Of a stretch of 64,000 nucleotides of DNA, positions 17,297 to 27,020 are shown piece after piece. The position numbers and the translations under genes were made by a program. The notes below the pieces were generated by a model. That model was given only the letters and a program-made list of their open reading frames with translations, was not told the origin of the DNA and ran no database searches. Numbering within the stretch: position 1 is the first letter of the stretch; the number at the start of each line of letters is the position of its first letter. The DNA comes from Spisula solida (lineage: Eukaryota > Mollusca > Bivalvia > Venerida > Mactridae), in contig OX365953.1 in the NCBI GenBank assembly GCA_947247005.1, positions 26,596,784-26,660,783 of the forward strand, in the 5' to 3' direction.

Positions 17297-17933
17297 TCAG
17301 ACCAAAGAGTGTTTCTCCTTTCTACTTCTACTAAGACTACGAAGAATACTTCTGCCAAGACTTCTGGATCGAGATCTAGATCTTTTTGGAGGAGTATCTT
17401 GTGATTTTTCCTCAGATTTTGTTTTTTTCAATGGGTACCCGTGGATTAGTGTTGGTCGTTTGAACACGCTTCCTTCGACCTGGATTGTCATCTTTTCTTC
17501 GTTGCATTTCATTGTCGTAAGCAATTCTGTTATGCTCAGTGAGCAAGGGTGGAATTGTTTTCAAGAACGTCTCGACTTCCACCATTCCCAATGAATTGGA
17601 CAATTCAAGCAAGTTTGCGAGACTTTCGATAGGTATCCAATCGGGGTAATCTTGTGTCAAGCCATTACATGAATATGCTGGTAAATTTTGCACAATACAG
17701 AAAAGATGTGTCAACTCTTGAATGCTGTATTTATCATCTAGTTTTACTGAGTTCGAAGTTACATTCGTAAATAATCTCACTAAACTTGTAGGATATGATT
17801 TTTGCTCTCTACCAACATTGAACACAACATTGTCTTTACATTGTTTTGCATATTGTATCAATTTGATGTGCATATCGATAGCTAAATCATACTTAAATAG
17901 CGAAATAAAGTCAACTGCTTTCAATTCAAACAT
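17297..17933 (-). pseudogene. BTB-like protein with RS-rich tail, frameshifted
   Basis: ATG at 17933 (M-F-E-L-K) opens a frame of 173 codons ending at 17412. Its order of helices and strands, with L-A-N-L-L-E-L-S-N-S-L-G-M-V-E near the end, resembles a divergent BTB/POZ domain. Just downstream, a different frame (17297 to about 17440) encodes a P-P-K-R-S-R-S-R-S-R-S block, a true Arg-Ser domain of the type that targets nuclear speckles. The two frames meet at an A7 run on the minus strand (17422-17428), so a one-base indel there has probably cut the tail off. I do not recognise the exact family. Confidence 0.5.
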
Positions 17934-18033
17934 TTTGATTATACCTCTTACTACGTTAGTATGTATACTCGTCTTATTTATTGGATGGAAAAGAGAAAAA
18001 ATCTGGCTCTGGATTGTACAGGAACGTGAGTAG

Positions 18034-18459
18034 TTACACCATCTGAGCATGTTCTTTGTTTAGTTTTGACATAAATAAACCAATGTAAAAACTTTCCTTT
18101 GCTTTACGAACTTTTTCATCCGTTTGTTTCTCTAAGATGAATATAGAGTATCTATGTTCAACATCTAAATGTTCTCCACACATTACCAAATGCTCTGTTA
18201 CTCCACAATTAAGTTTTTTGGTACGTATATTTGAACTATGAGCGTTCATTCTCCGTCGCAAATTTTGTGTTTCACCGATATATTCAGCGTTACACGTATT
18301 GCAGCGAAGAACATAGATAACGTGCTCAGAATTACAGTTAAAACCATCATCTATAATATTGAAAACAAACCCATTGTTAAATTTAAATGTGTTTCCGCAC
18401 AGCATACGACTACATATACTACAATGCATACTATTACAAGCTGATACTTTATTTTTCAT
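18034..18459 (-). CDS. GIY-YIG endonuclease, resembling Penelope-like element nucleases
   Basis: ATG at 18459, 141 codons. The domain begins with V-I-Y-V-L-R-C-N-T-C-N-A-E-Y-I-G-E-T, the GIY and YIG strands separated by a C-x2-C, then L-R-R-R-M-N-A-H. Cysteine pairs upstream (C-S-I-C at about residues 14-17) complete a zinc-knuckle plus GIY-YIG layout, as in the endonuclease module of Penelope-like retroelements. The C-terminal helix holds E-K-V-R-K-A-K-E-S-F, fitting the conserved glutamate. No reverse transcriptase is next to it, so it is a stand-alone nuclease, probably captured from a retroelement or host. Confidence 0.75.
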   Translation of the reverse strand: MKNKVSACNSMHCSICSRMLCGNTFKFNNGFVFNIIDDGFNCNSEHVIYVLRCNTCNAEYIGETQNLRRRMNAHSSNIRTKKLNCGVTEHLVMCGEHLDVEHRYSIFILEKQTDEKVRKAKESFYIGLFMSKLNKEHAQMV

Positions 18460-18525
18460 GATAAGGCATATCCACGTCGAACACAAAATTCAATAAATAG
18501 AATAAAATGAGTGAAATGAAAACCA

Positions 18526-20844
18526 TTAGGTTTGTTTACATGCATTTGTGCCACTGAACTGCGCAGTTAGATTGATTACACATATATTTTCTGTTTTTGC
18601 TTCACACGTATGGTTAATCAGTCGTATTGCCTGTGTGTCAAGATAAACACACTCTCCTTGTGCTGGCTCATTAATTCTAAAACAATGTTTGAATGTATCA
18701 AAGATGTTAATATTGTCAAGTTTTGTTGTCAAGAGGTACTGTCGCAAATTATTCGTCTCAGACACATCTGTGATATTTGGGAGAAAGTCACATTCTTTTG
18801 CAGATGAGATATAACACTTATCGGGGAGATGTGTTGCAACCGCGTCTGTTTTGAATGGGCATTTTGTATAAGTGTTAACACCAGGAGTTATAAAGTCTTC
18901 CTGAATGTCTGAAATGTTTGCTGTGAGTAATATAACTTGTTCAATACAGCTATTACTGAGCTCATTGGTGTTTATGTCGTATCTGAAACATTTGTCCCGT
19001 GACCCTATCTTTGCGTTCGGAGTAAACAAAGCATCGGTATTCATACCAACTTGAGAATAAAACGATACGATGATATTTCTATTCAACAGTTCCCTTAATT
19101 CGCCGACAAGTCGTTGAAATATTCGAGCTGAAATTTTGTCATTGATTACACCTGGAGAATATTTGTCGAGAACAAGATTTCGCATGTTTACATGAGTAGG
19201 TGCCATCCTATACCCTAAATCTGTAGTTATAAAATAGCAAATACCATTATAAATTTTCCCAACTGTTCTAGATTTGTCACAACTTGAACATATGCAGTTC
19301 TGCAATTCAAATGTTTGATCCGGTAAATTTTCATTCAAAATGTCACTAAATGTTTCTGTACCATTACTCTTACCAATTTCGTTTTCATTTCCAACATTCA
19401 TCGAATCAGTCGATATTTCAACTGGATTTTCAGAAGATTCATTTACCCTCGCCGTATAATCATTGCTTTTAGTTGTATTTTGCTCGCTTATGTCGTAACC
19501 ATCCTTGGTAGTATTTGAATGCATCTGCAAAGTGGTGCCACCAATTTCATTAGTTTTTACATCTGTTGTAACCAAATCAATTGGTGTTGTTGTCGGTTTA
19601 GATGGAACATCATTTTTGTTTTCATTTGATTGTTCCGTTACAGGCAAATCAGTTGGTGTGACTGTCGTAGAAATATTGATTTGCGATATATCTTGCTCTA
19701 AATGTTCCTCTTCAACGTGAGTGTCACTGGTTTCATTTAGATGTGTCTTCATCGGTAAACTCTCGTTACCGATATCATTTAAACTTTCAGTTATAGTAAC
19801 ATGTGTTGGTGTTGATGTCGTTTGGTTGATATCATTAGCGGATTTGTTGTTTGTATTCGGTGTAGAATGATCGATTGTCAATCGCTCTCTACGATCATTT
19901 TCATCTTTGATGTCGTATGATGGCATACTTATCGGTATACTCTCATTTTGAATTCTTCCACTGATTTCTCCTGTGATTTCACAGAGCGTTGCAGCTGGCA
20001 GTTTACAACTGTGATAATATATTTGCTTTCCAAAGATATCAATATATAGACAGTCATCTGCGACATACTCCGGATAAAATTTATAGAGGTTTGTTTCTTT
20101 CAAAATCTGAATATTGCTCTTGGCATTGATTTTGAAACGCAAATTTAAATCATTCTGTGTATCTGATGTCTTATTTATCAAATATCGATGTACATTTATA
20201 AATTCTTCGGTTGTTGAAATGTATCCTGGCTCCGAACAATTAGTTTTGAAAACTGTGAAACACCTCGCATTGTCTGTTGGTGATGCTACAGAATTAGTAT
20301 CGTTTGAACATGGTTCAAAATTTGGAATTGCGAACTCTGACATTATAATAGAGTTGTTTTTATCTGCATATAACAATTCAAGACCGCGTTCACAATTATG
20401 ACAATCTAGTGTAATATGATACGTATCATCTGATAGCTGTGAACAAACATTTAAACCATGCTCACTAAGAAGTATTCTTACATTACTTGATGAAGAGTTA
20501 TAGTATCCTGAAAATGAAGCATACCTAAATGCTTTACGTTTAAGCGATAGTTCATTTCCAATTTGTTGAAATAACTTAAAGTGTGTTAAGTTTCTCATAA
20601 TAAACTGTGCGTAATCGGTTTTCTTAACGATGGTAAACATTTGATCTAATGTTACGAATATACAGGTCTTATTGTCAAGTGTAACTCCGACAGTAGTATT
20701 TCGATTGCATGTTGAACAATAACAATTTCGTAGCCCAAAGGTAGATATTTCTGTGTTATTTGAAGCAGGAGGACTAATCGGCACTCCACATGATGACGCT
20801 TTCAGACTAACTAGTAAACTAAGACAAATGTACATAGTAGACAT
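18526..20844 (-). CDS. Secreted mucin-like glycoprotein with two related cysteine-rich domains
   Basis: ATG at 20844, 772 codons, intact. Residues 1-20 are a signal peptide ending near A-S-S-C-G. Domain 1 (about 40-295) and domain 2 (about 516-772) begin alike: N-C-Y-C-S-T-C...C-I-F and N-C-I-C-S-S-C...C-Y-F. They share later cysteine spacing. Between them is a Thr/Ser/Asn-rich stalk with many N-glycosylation sequons, typical of mucin-like linkers. No transmembrane helix is present, so it should be secreted or held by a partner. The same C-x-C-x2-C opening occurs in 20878-22372 and 63271-63777, so it belongs to a family of envelope or secreted glycoproteins. Confidence 0.75.
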   Translation of the reverse strand: MSTMYICLSLLVSLKASSCGVPISPPASNNTEISTFGLRNCYCSTCNRNTTVGVTLDNKTCIFVTLDQMFTIVKKTDYAQFIMRNLTHFKLFQQIGNELSLKRKAFRYASFSGYYNSSSSNVRILLSEHGLNVCSQLSDDTYHITLDCHNCERGLELLYADKNNSIIMSEFAIPNFEPCSNDTNSVASPTDNARCFTVFKTNCSEPGYISTTEEFINVHRYLINKTSDTQNDLNLRFKINAKSNIQILKETNLYKFYPEYVADDCLYIDIFGKQIYYHSCKLPAATLCEITGEISGRIQNESIPISMPSYDIKDENDRRERLTIDHSTPNTNNKSANDINQTTSTPTHVTITESLNDIGNESLPMKTHLNETSDTHVEEEHLEQDISQINISTTVTPTDLPVTEQSNENKNDVPSKPTTTPIDLVTTDVKTNEIGGTTLQMHSNTTKDGYDISEQNTTKSNDYTARVNESSENPVEISTDSMNVGNENEIGKSNGTETFSDILNENLPDQTFELQNCICSSCDKSRTVGKIYNGICYFITTDLGYRMAPTHVNMRNLVLDKYSPGVINDKISARIFQRLVGELRELLNRNIIVSFYSQVGMNTDALFTPNAKIGSRDKCFRYDINTNELSNSCIEQVILLTANISDIQEDFITPGVNTYTKCPFKTDAVATHLPDKCYISSAKECDFLPNITDVSETNNLRQYLLTTKLDNINIFDTFKHCFRINEPAQGECVYLDTQAIRLINHTCEAKTENICVINLTAQFSGTNACKQT

Positions 20845-20877
20845 AACGCTTAATGACTATAAATTTTATTGATACAT

Positions 20878-22372
20878 TTATATACTAATTTTATTCAACA
20901 TTCCTTTGATAAGCATTTTCATCTCGTCGTGTCTGGTGCAGAAATCGTAACAATACACTATACATCCAATGCACACATTACTTATGATATAATTTCTGTC
21001 AACTTCATCTCCGTTCTCAATTCTATCGACGAGTATTTCGTAACATGTCTGGTCTGCAAAGTTATGACTATAGCTACAGCTTATTTTCCTTTTGTGCGTT
21101 GAATTTGCGGGTACAGTTGTTACATTGTAACACTGTCGATCTGCGTTGCATAAACTAGTACAATACTGAATAGATTTGTGAGTTGATACAATAGATTTGT
21201 AGTTGTATGTAATGTTCATCTTCTCATCAATAAAACACGAATACAGATCCAGTTTAGTAAACATAGGATTACAGTCATCGGTATTATTCTGATGATTGTG
21301 AAAGTCATTCATTGCAAACAATTTGTTGAACATCTTATGTTGATAATTAATCGGTTGATGACAAAAGTTACAAAAAATGAACAAGCTGTTATTATAGAGG
21401 GTCTCTAATCTGGCTCTGTCTCTTACACATTTCGCGTTACAGAAACAACCTTGTGTACTCAATGATACTACTTTGTTGTCAAGTGTTGTTGTCAGAAAGT
21501 GAATGATATCAAGTAGATAATGTGAAAATGACAAGTTGAATGTTGGTTTCGGACATGTCAGTAGTTCTTTCATATATGTAAAGACACGTCTTCGAAATGA
21601 AATATTCTTGATCAAACATATCCTGAAGTAGTATGCAAAGTCCATCCATTGTTTCGGATAACACAACTCAGTACTGGTGAGTTTTGCCGTTGAGTCATTC
21701 AGAATTCTGTTACTGGTATGGTATTTGTAGATGAAATTACAAACTGACTTCATGTGTTTAAAACATTTTCTGTTCGGTAACCATTCAAGATTATGTATTT
21801 GTTGAATCATTTTTACCATTTCTGTATATTCTTGGTCGATATTTAGCTCCTTTGTAGTGGGTTCTAGGCGTTTGGTGTGTACATACGTGTGATCGTTAAT
21901 GAGTATCATACCACATTTGTTTTTAATAAATGAAAAATATAACTCATGAAATGGTTGCTTATTCCTACATATTTGAACAATTTCAAACAATATATCGATT
22001 ACTTTTTTACTCACTTCAGTGTGTGTATTTCGGAAATAAATGATACATATTGCAACAACTAAGTAAAACACATGGTGTTTGTCTGAATATTTGTTTTTTT
22101 TTATACAATGTAACCATTAATTCTTCAATGTTCAAATGACTTGAAAACAATGGTTCTATAATAAAATGTGTAAATCTATACAAATAACAAGATGTCAAGC
22201 TACTTTCCAACTTGCGTACATTTGTCGCATTTATTTTCTTGAACGAAACGAGTTCGTTTGGGATGTAACATATAGCTGAATACAAATTAGTTTTCAAAAC
22301 ATTTTCAATGCCACTCTCGCTGAGAGTCATTTTGCAAATGAAACAACAAACGCAATGTGTCAAGATCAGCAA
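20878..22372 (-). pseudogene. Cysteine-rich glycoprotein, frameshifted at an A9 run
   Basis: Two overlapping frames belong together. The upstream frame (22372 to 22016) starts with a hydrophobic signal-like segment but has no good ATG before Met 22330. The downstream frame (22071 to 20878, 397 codons) opens upstream to about 22090. They meet at an A9 run on the minus strand near 22091-22099, so a single indel explains the split. The C-terminal 190 residues are cysteine-rich with G-C-F-C-N-A-K-C followed by C-N-F, like the repeated domains of the adjacent glycoprotein at 18526-20844. N-glycosylation sequons are frequent. Probably a secreted or envelope protein. Confidence 0.55.
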
Positions 22373-22394
22373 TATAATTACTGTTACATTATTG

Positions 22395-23065
22395 CTAAAA
22401 CCAATAGTGTAAATTGAGTCTATACAACGATGGCCGTCTCACGACATTTGGATGGAAACAATAGTTGATGAAGTCTTTCGCAGGTTTTGAAATACATGGA
22501 CTGAATTTCAATTTATGAATGTCACCTTTTTTGTATCTCTCCCATGGCACACAATTATTATGTAACAACGTATAACACAATACTCCAATAGCCCAAACAA
22601 CTGATTTGCGTGGATAGAACCTGGCTCTGATACACGGCCTTGTATACAAACAGCTGTATTAAGTCTCCTTTGGTCGTTTAGCTTACTATGCGCCGAACAA
22701 CCAACTAGCTGCAACTGTCTGTACATTTTTGATAGATCATTAACAGTTTCAAAAGTACATTTCAACTCTTCGTAATCTATCAGATTGAAATCTCCGTTAA
22801 CCATTTTGTGACTTTTCATAATTAGCCTGTAAGTTTCCTCGTTAGTATTGAGAAGAGATATCAAATCGTGGAGATAAAATGTAGATAAATCTAAGCTACT
22901 TATTCTTGTATTGAATTTACTGGTTTTAGTATCGTTGTTTACCCTTACGACAAGAGAACCATTTAAATTCAAGTCACTGTTAACGCCAGAATAACTCGTT
23001 AAACTACTAGTCATATAATCAGGCTCGAAAGCAAAATCTAACAAAGAAGCCAAATGATAATCCAT
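22395..23065 (-). pseudogene. Protein kinase-like gene, frameshifted in the activation segment
   Basis: ATG at 23065. The first frame runs to 22508 and holds N-G-D-F-N-L-I-D-Y-E-E, which resembles the kinase D-F-G region. The second frame (22649 to 22395) holds S-V-V-W-A-I-G-V-L-C-Y-T-L-L and a final R-R-P-S, kinase subdomains IX and XI. The frames cross near 22600-22650, so the gene carries an indel before subdomain IX. No clear glycine loop or catalytic H-R-D is seen, so it may have been a divergent or pseudo-kinase even before the break. TATATAAA at 23100-23107 is 35 nt upstream. Confidence 0.55.
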
Positions 23066-23099
23066 TTTGTTAATTTATTCTACAAATATACATCAGTAC

Positions 23100-23107
23100 T
23101 TTATATA
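23100..23107 (-). promoter_or_regulatory. TATA box for the kinase-like gene
   Basis: Minus strand TATATAAA 35 nt before ATG 23065. Confidence 0.6.
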
Positions 23108-23119
23108 TTTATTTTTGTA

Positions 23120-23392
23120 TCAGAAATAATCTCTTAAGCTCTCAAGTTTTTTTACGGCGAAGTAAGGTACATGAAAATCAAACCGTGGAAGCATAGGTTC
23201 GGCTAAATGTTTGTCATCTTCAAAATATATTATAGTAAAATTAAGTGCTGGATAAGTTGGTCGTACGTACATATCTCTTCTCAGAAGACAGATGGTAATG
23301 TCGTATTTGCCTTTAGGAATATACCTGTCGTTTTTGCATAGAGCTTCGACTGTCATTAAAAGGATATGATGATTTGGTATTTCTTCGTACAT
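23120..23392 (-). CDS. Small protein, possible paralogue of 23403-23882
   Basis: ATG at 23392, about 90 codons. It contains P-K-G-K-Y-D-I-T-I and, about 30 residues on, F-T-I-I-Y-F-E-D-D. The C-terminal half of its neighbour has L-G-N-Y-D-I-V-I and then I-C-I-V-F-I-N-D-Y at the same distance. The two look like duplicated copies of one beta-rich domain. Family unknown. Confidence 0.5.
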   Translation of the reverse strand: MYEEIPNHHILLMTVEALCKNDRYIPKGKYDITICLLRRDMYVRPTYPALNFTIIYFEDDKHLAEPMLPRFDFHVPYFAVKKLESLRDYF

Positions 23393-23402
23393 GTTTTTCA
23401 AA

Positions 23403-23882
23403 TTAACGATTAAGTCTGATTTTGCGAACGCATTGGGAGACGTCGAAGCAGATACAATGTATTAAGCGAAATAACTTGAGTGGATCAATATCAACGTAGT
23501 CATTTATAAACACTATACAAATCTTGTTCTCTGTACCAGCTAATGATTGCTGCGTTTCGTAATTGATAACGATGTCATAATTTCCAAGGCATTTTGGTAT
23601 CATTTTTATCTCGTAGTTTTCGAATGCACAGCGTAACGACTCTGGGTTTTCTTTGCCGATAAGAGTTTGTAAAATTTGAGTTGGATCATTCGCATTCAAT
23701 AAATTCATCATGCTTGAACTGATGTCCGTATTTTTCAGTCGCTTCAATAAATAAAACATGAATAGATTTTGACTTTTTAAGAAAACAATGACTAGTTTAT
23801 CCAATCTACATATTAACACATCGTCATTACAATAGAGATTGTCTCCCAAATGAAAGAGATCTGAAAACAACTGAGATGGCAT
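23403..23882 (-). CDS. Unrecognised 159-residue protein
   Basis: ATG at 23882, intact, ending 11 nt before the next start on the same strand. The N-terminal 80 residues are helical and leucine-rich. The C-terminal half has the Y-D-I-V-I...V-F-I-N-D pattern shared with 23120-23392. Position next to the capsid protease gene could mean a structural role, but nothing in the sequence shows it. Confidence 0.5.
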   Translation of the reverse strand: MPSQLFSDLFHLGDNLYCNDDVLICRLDKLVIVFLKSQNLFMFYLLKRLKNTDISSSMMNLLNANDPTQILQTLIGKENPESLRCAFENYEIKMIPKCLGNYDIVINYETQQSLAGTENKICIVFINDYVDIDPLKLFRLIHCICFDVSQCVRKIRLNR

Positions 23883-23937
23883 ATTTAGCTAGCCTGTCTA
23901 TTGCAGGATAGAAAGACAAACTATCGATAAATGTATG

Positions 23938-25354
23938 TTAATATTTTTTTTTCACCACAAACGTATTTTCCAAAAAATATTTAAATAACTCGTTTACACG
24001 ACTCTCGCCTTCATCAATGTCTAATCCAGCTTCAATCAGATTAGATGCTGTTGCTTTCGACTGAGGTATCGATGGAGAAGCATTCACTTCAATCGGTTGG
24101 TTCTCTCCCGCATCTTCACGAATGTTAGAATCTATTGGCGTTTGTTGAACGTTTTGATCATAATTTGATGCTTAACACATTGTGCGACAGTTGAAGGAGG
24201 TACAACATGTTGTGTCGTTGGTAATGTATGATGATTCACTTGCGATTGACCAGGTTGAACATTGGAACAGTTTGGTTGATAAGATTCTTGCATTGGTTGA
24301 TTTACAGAATTGTACATATATGGTTGATACATAGATGGTGGTAACTGAGGTTGGAAACCGTAGTTGGAATAAAATCCATTTTGTTGAGAGTTTTGTTGTT
24401 TTATAAAGTCCTGAAACATCTTTTGAGTATTCTTGAATTCCGTTTGCATTTGTTGTAAATCTGTTTTTAAAGCATTAACGTCAGGTTGTGTGTCTGTGCT
24501 TGACAATGTTTCAACCGCGTTTGTTATAGGTTTTTCACTTGTTCGCAAATATTTGGCAGTAGAGGAATGACTATCATCGTCAAGTTTACGTTTCTGACCA
24601 CTGCTGTTTTGAAATACTGAAGCTAGATTACCAATAGCACTCAGAGCATTCCTAAACGCATCGTTATTGCAATCTTGATTCATGGTTAATGTTTGTTGAT
24701 CAGATTTATGTCCATTTATATCTTTAATACTTTTTTTTCCTGATATATCCATACTCGCACAAATAAAATCAATGTCACTCTGTTTACACAAAATAGCATC
24801 TTCTAACAATTTTTCCTTGCTTTCGTTGCCAAATTTCAATGCTTGACGAGTATAGCAAACTAACAGAATATAAAAATCTTCTACCTTATTATTGTACTTC
24901 ATAGGTCGACATGTTTGATCAATCTTATAGTCTATCAATGTACCTCTACGAGCACCGAGATCGACCAATGCAACATGTTTAATCGACAACGTATTCTTGT
25001 GATGTGCTAGACTAAAACATGGAAACCACGACTTCATGTAGAGAAACGGTGATGATTTTGCTTTTGTGAAGTAATTAATAAATGTTTCACTCAACTTTTG
25101 TTGTGCTTCTAGAAAAGCAACGTTGTCAATTATACCTACACAATACAAGCCTCTGTTATCAATGTGTAGTTTGCTTACACGACCAATCGTTAGATCTACG
25201 CTGTAGTCTATATGAGATATAACAAGAGGGATGTTAGTAGAAACATTTTTTTAATAAGCTCTTTTGCCAAACATCTAGTCAATTGGTATTTCGGTCCTGA
25301 CTCCTTCACGTCAAAGAAGGCTAGATATCCACTGACTTCTATACATTCATGCAT
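23938..25354 (-). pseudogene. Herpesvirus capsid maturation protease and scaffold (assemblin-like), two frameshifts
   Basis: ATG at 25354, overlapping the end of the upstream nuclease gene. The first frame begins V-S-G-Y-L and runs to a T7 run on the plus strand (25246-25252), where the frame shifts. The second frame carries P-L-V-I-S-H-I-D-Y, then I-G-R-V, then R-G-L-Y-C-V-G, and later I-K-H-V-A-L-V-D-L-G-A-R-R-G-T-L. These match the order of the two histidine regions and the G-R-x-G-T block of herpesvirus assemblin proteases. A long Gln/Pro/Asn/Tyr-rich scaffold region follows. Near 24165 the frame shifts again, and an open tail continues to TAA 23938-23940. Assemblin cuts itself and the scaffold during capsid maturation. 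The family is diagnostic for Herpesvirales; this copy could not make the full protein as read. Confidence 0.7.
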
Positions 25355-26460
25355 AATTTACTGTAATCGGCATAAAACTTTCCACATATGAAATTCGAAC
25401 AATGTTCTAATATATTTTTCGTCACACTAAAATCAAATCGTACATACCACTCTAAAGTCGACTTATCTTCTCTATTTAGGTAAAGATATATCGCTGATAC
25501 ATGAACGACATCCCTATCACGATTATGATCATAAATCATTAAGCATTGTCCGAGCAACTGTTTTCCACGACTCGAAGTCAACATATTTATGAATAGTTCG
25601 TTCATCATATCTGACAACTTGAAGTTACACGTCTTCTCAGTAGAAAAATCATATATTGAAATATGACATGTTTCCTGGTAGCTGTTAACCATATGCTTCA
25701 CCAAATGAGTGGGCAACCAGTTTACTTTTGACTTTTTATTTGTTTGGTATACAAGTGGCAACTTTTCACCAACACCAAGCAAAACATGTCTGTACTTTAT
25801 CGCAGATTCAAGCAACTTGATTAAATCACTCTCGGTCGGTTGATGTCAATTTATTTCAAAATCTGCTGGCGTAAGTGTTGTTTTCACTTCAACTATCCTT
25901 GTTGCAAATTTGAGTGACGAATACAGCGTCGGTAATCGTCCGTGTATGTCAACGTGTTTGAAACATAAGAAATCCGGTGTAGCGCCGAAACACGGTACAT
26001 TTTGTAGAACTAGTTTTCCGCATGGCGAGTACAAGTATTCTGTATCGTTATCGTTCAGATACTTGCAAAGTTTTTCTTCTCCCAATATTCCGTATTGAAT
26101 AGGAATATATGTTAGAATAATAAAATGTTAGAACTAAGTTTCAGGTTTGGTATTTCAATATCTGATGTCCAATGTTTGTTTCGTAGAAATTCCAGAGTGA
26201 AGATGTGTAAAGATTTACTTCGACTGTTAATGAAATCAATGATATTTTCACTCCCGTACATATGAGATTTGCAAGCTAACCAAAACGGTTTATTGAGCTG
26301 TGTTTCGGAGTAAAATGCTCTGGTAAAGTCATTGATGGTTAAACATCTATCAAAAACACAATTCACTACATGTTTCTTTGATTTCTGAAAACAATTGATT
26401 CTTCATATATTCGAAGCTACTGACTTCAACTTTTTCCAACAGATACATTGAGAGGTCCAT
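25339..26460 (-). pseudogene. Alkaline exonuclease-like (YqaJ/lambda-exonuclease fold), multiply broken
   Basis: The likely start is ATG 26460. Four pieces follow: 26460 to about 26360; 26366 to 26112 in another frame; about 26150 to 25849 in a third, ending at in-frame TGA 25846-25848; and 25845 to 25339, in the same frame as the third piece. The third piece holds Y-G-I-L-G-E-E, then F-G-A-T-P-D-F and V-E-V-K-T-T. These correspond to the helix Glu, the metal-binding Asp and the E-x-K strand of the PD-(D/E)XK recombination exonuclease family (herpesvirus UL12-like). Such enzymes process DNA ends for strand annealing and packaging. With two frameshifts and a stop it is clearly non-functional. 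Confidence 0.65.
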
Positions 26461-26555
26461 GACTGAATGAAGCACGTACTGTCGATAATTTGCTTTTTTG
26501 TGAGAAAAAATAATATTCTGGGTCATTTGGTCTGAGACAACGTACCAGTGCAGTC

Positions 26556-26975
26556 ATGATTTTTTGTTGCAACTACATTCTCGTCGCATTGTACAACGTA
26601 TTCGTCGAGTATGATGAAACAGAACACAATAATCTTGTGGATAGAGTGATATGTATGTTCGAGTATGTCTTGGAGAATTGCAGTTCAAACTTGCTCACGA
26701 CGGACGATTTGATGGCTTTGCGAGAAGACTCATCAGCGTTAGAGCAACTTTTTGGGATGTTGTTAGCTGACGGTACATCTTGGGATAAAATCATCATTGG
26801 TTTCGCATGGTTCATACAATTGTCCAAATCTAACACTGAATGCAGTTTGAGAAATATGAAAGTGATGGAAAGAGTAATCGCTGAACATAAAGTTGACAGT
26901 TGGATCCGGAACAGAAATGAACATTGGAACGACCTGATATTTACTGGCAAAAATGTGTACGGCTGGAAATTTTGA
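26556..26975 (+). CDS. Second Bcl-2-like protein
   Basis: ATG at 26556, 139 codons, intact. Residues 70-88 read L-A-D-G-T-S-W-D-K-I-I-I-G-F-A-W-F, the BH1 layout (Gly, Trp, then a hydrophobic helix), and W116...W124 with N-R-N-E-H between them stands where BH2 has W-x3-N-G-G-W. The N-G-G itself is lost, so BH2 is diverged. No C-terminal membrane anchor. Compared with 8441-8914 it is shorter and more distant. Likely another inhibitor of apoptosis or autophagy. It lies on the opposite strand to the nuclease gene, with starts less than 100 bases apart. Confidence 0.65.
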   Translation: MIFCCNYILVALYNVFVEYDETEHNNLVDRVICMFEYVLENCSSNLLTTDDLMALREDSSALEQLFGMLLADGTSWDKIIIGFAWFIQLSKSNTECSLRNMKVMERVIAEHKVDSWIRNRNEHWNDLIFTGKNVYGWKF

Positions 26976-27020
26976 TGTAAATTGTTATTTGAACAAAATA
27001 AATGTGTCTAACCCGTAGAT

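Noticed and set aside
17422..17428. A AAA AAC heptamer as a programmed -1 ribosomal frameshift site
   Set aside because: The RS-coding frame is +1 relative to the upstream frame, so -1 slippage would not reach it.
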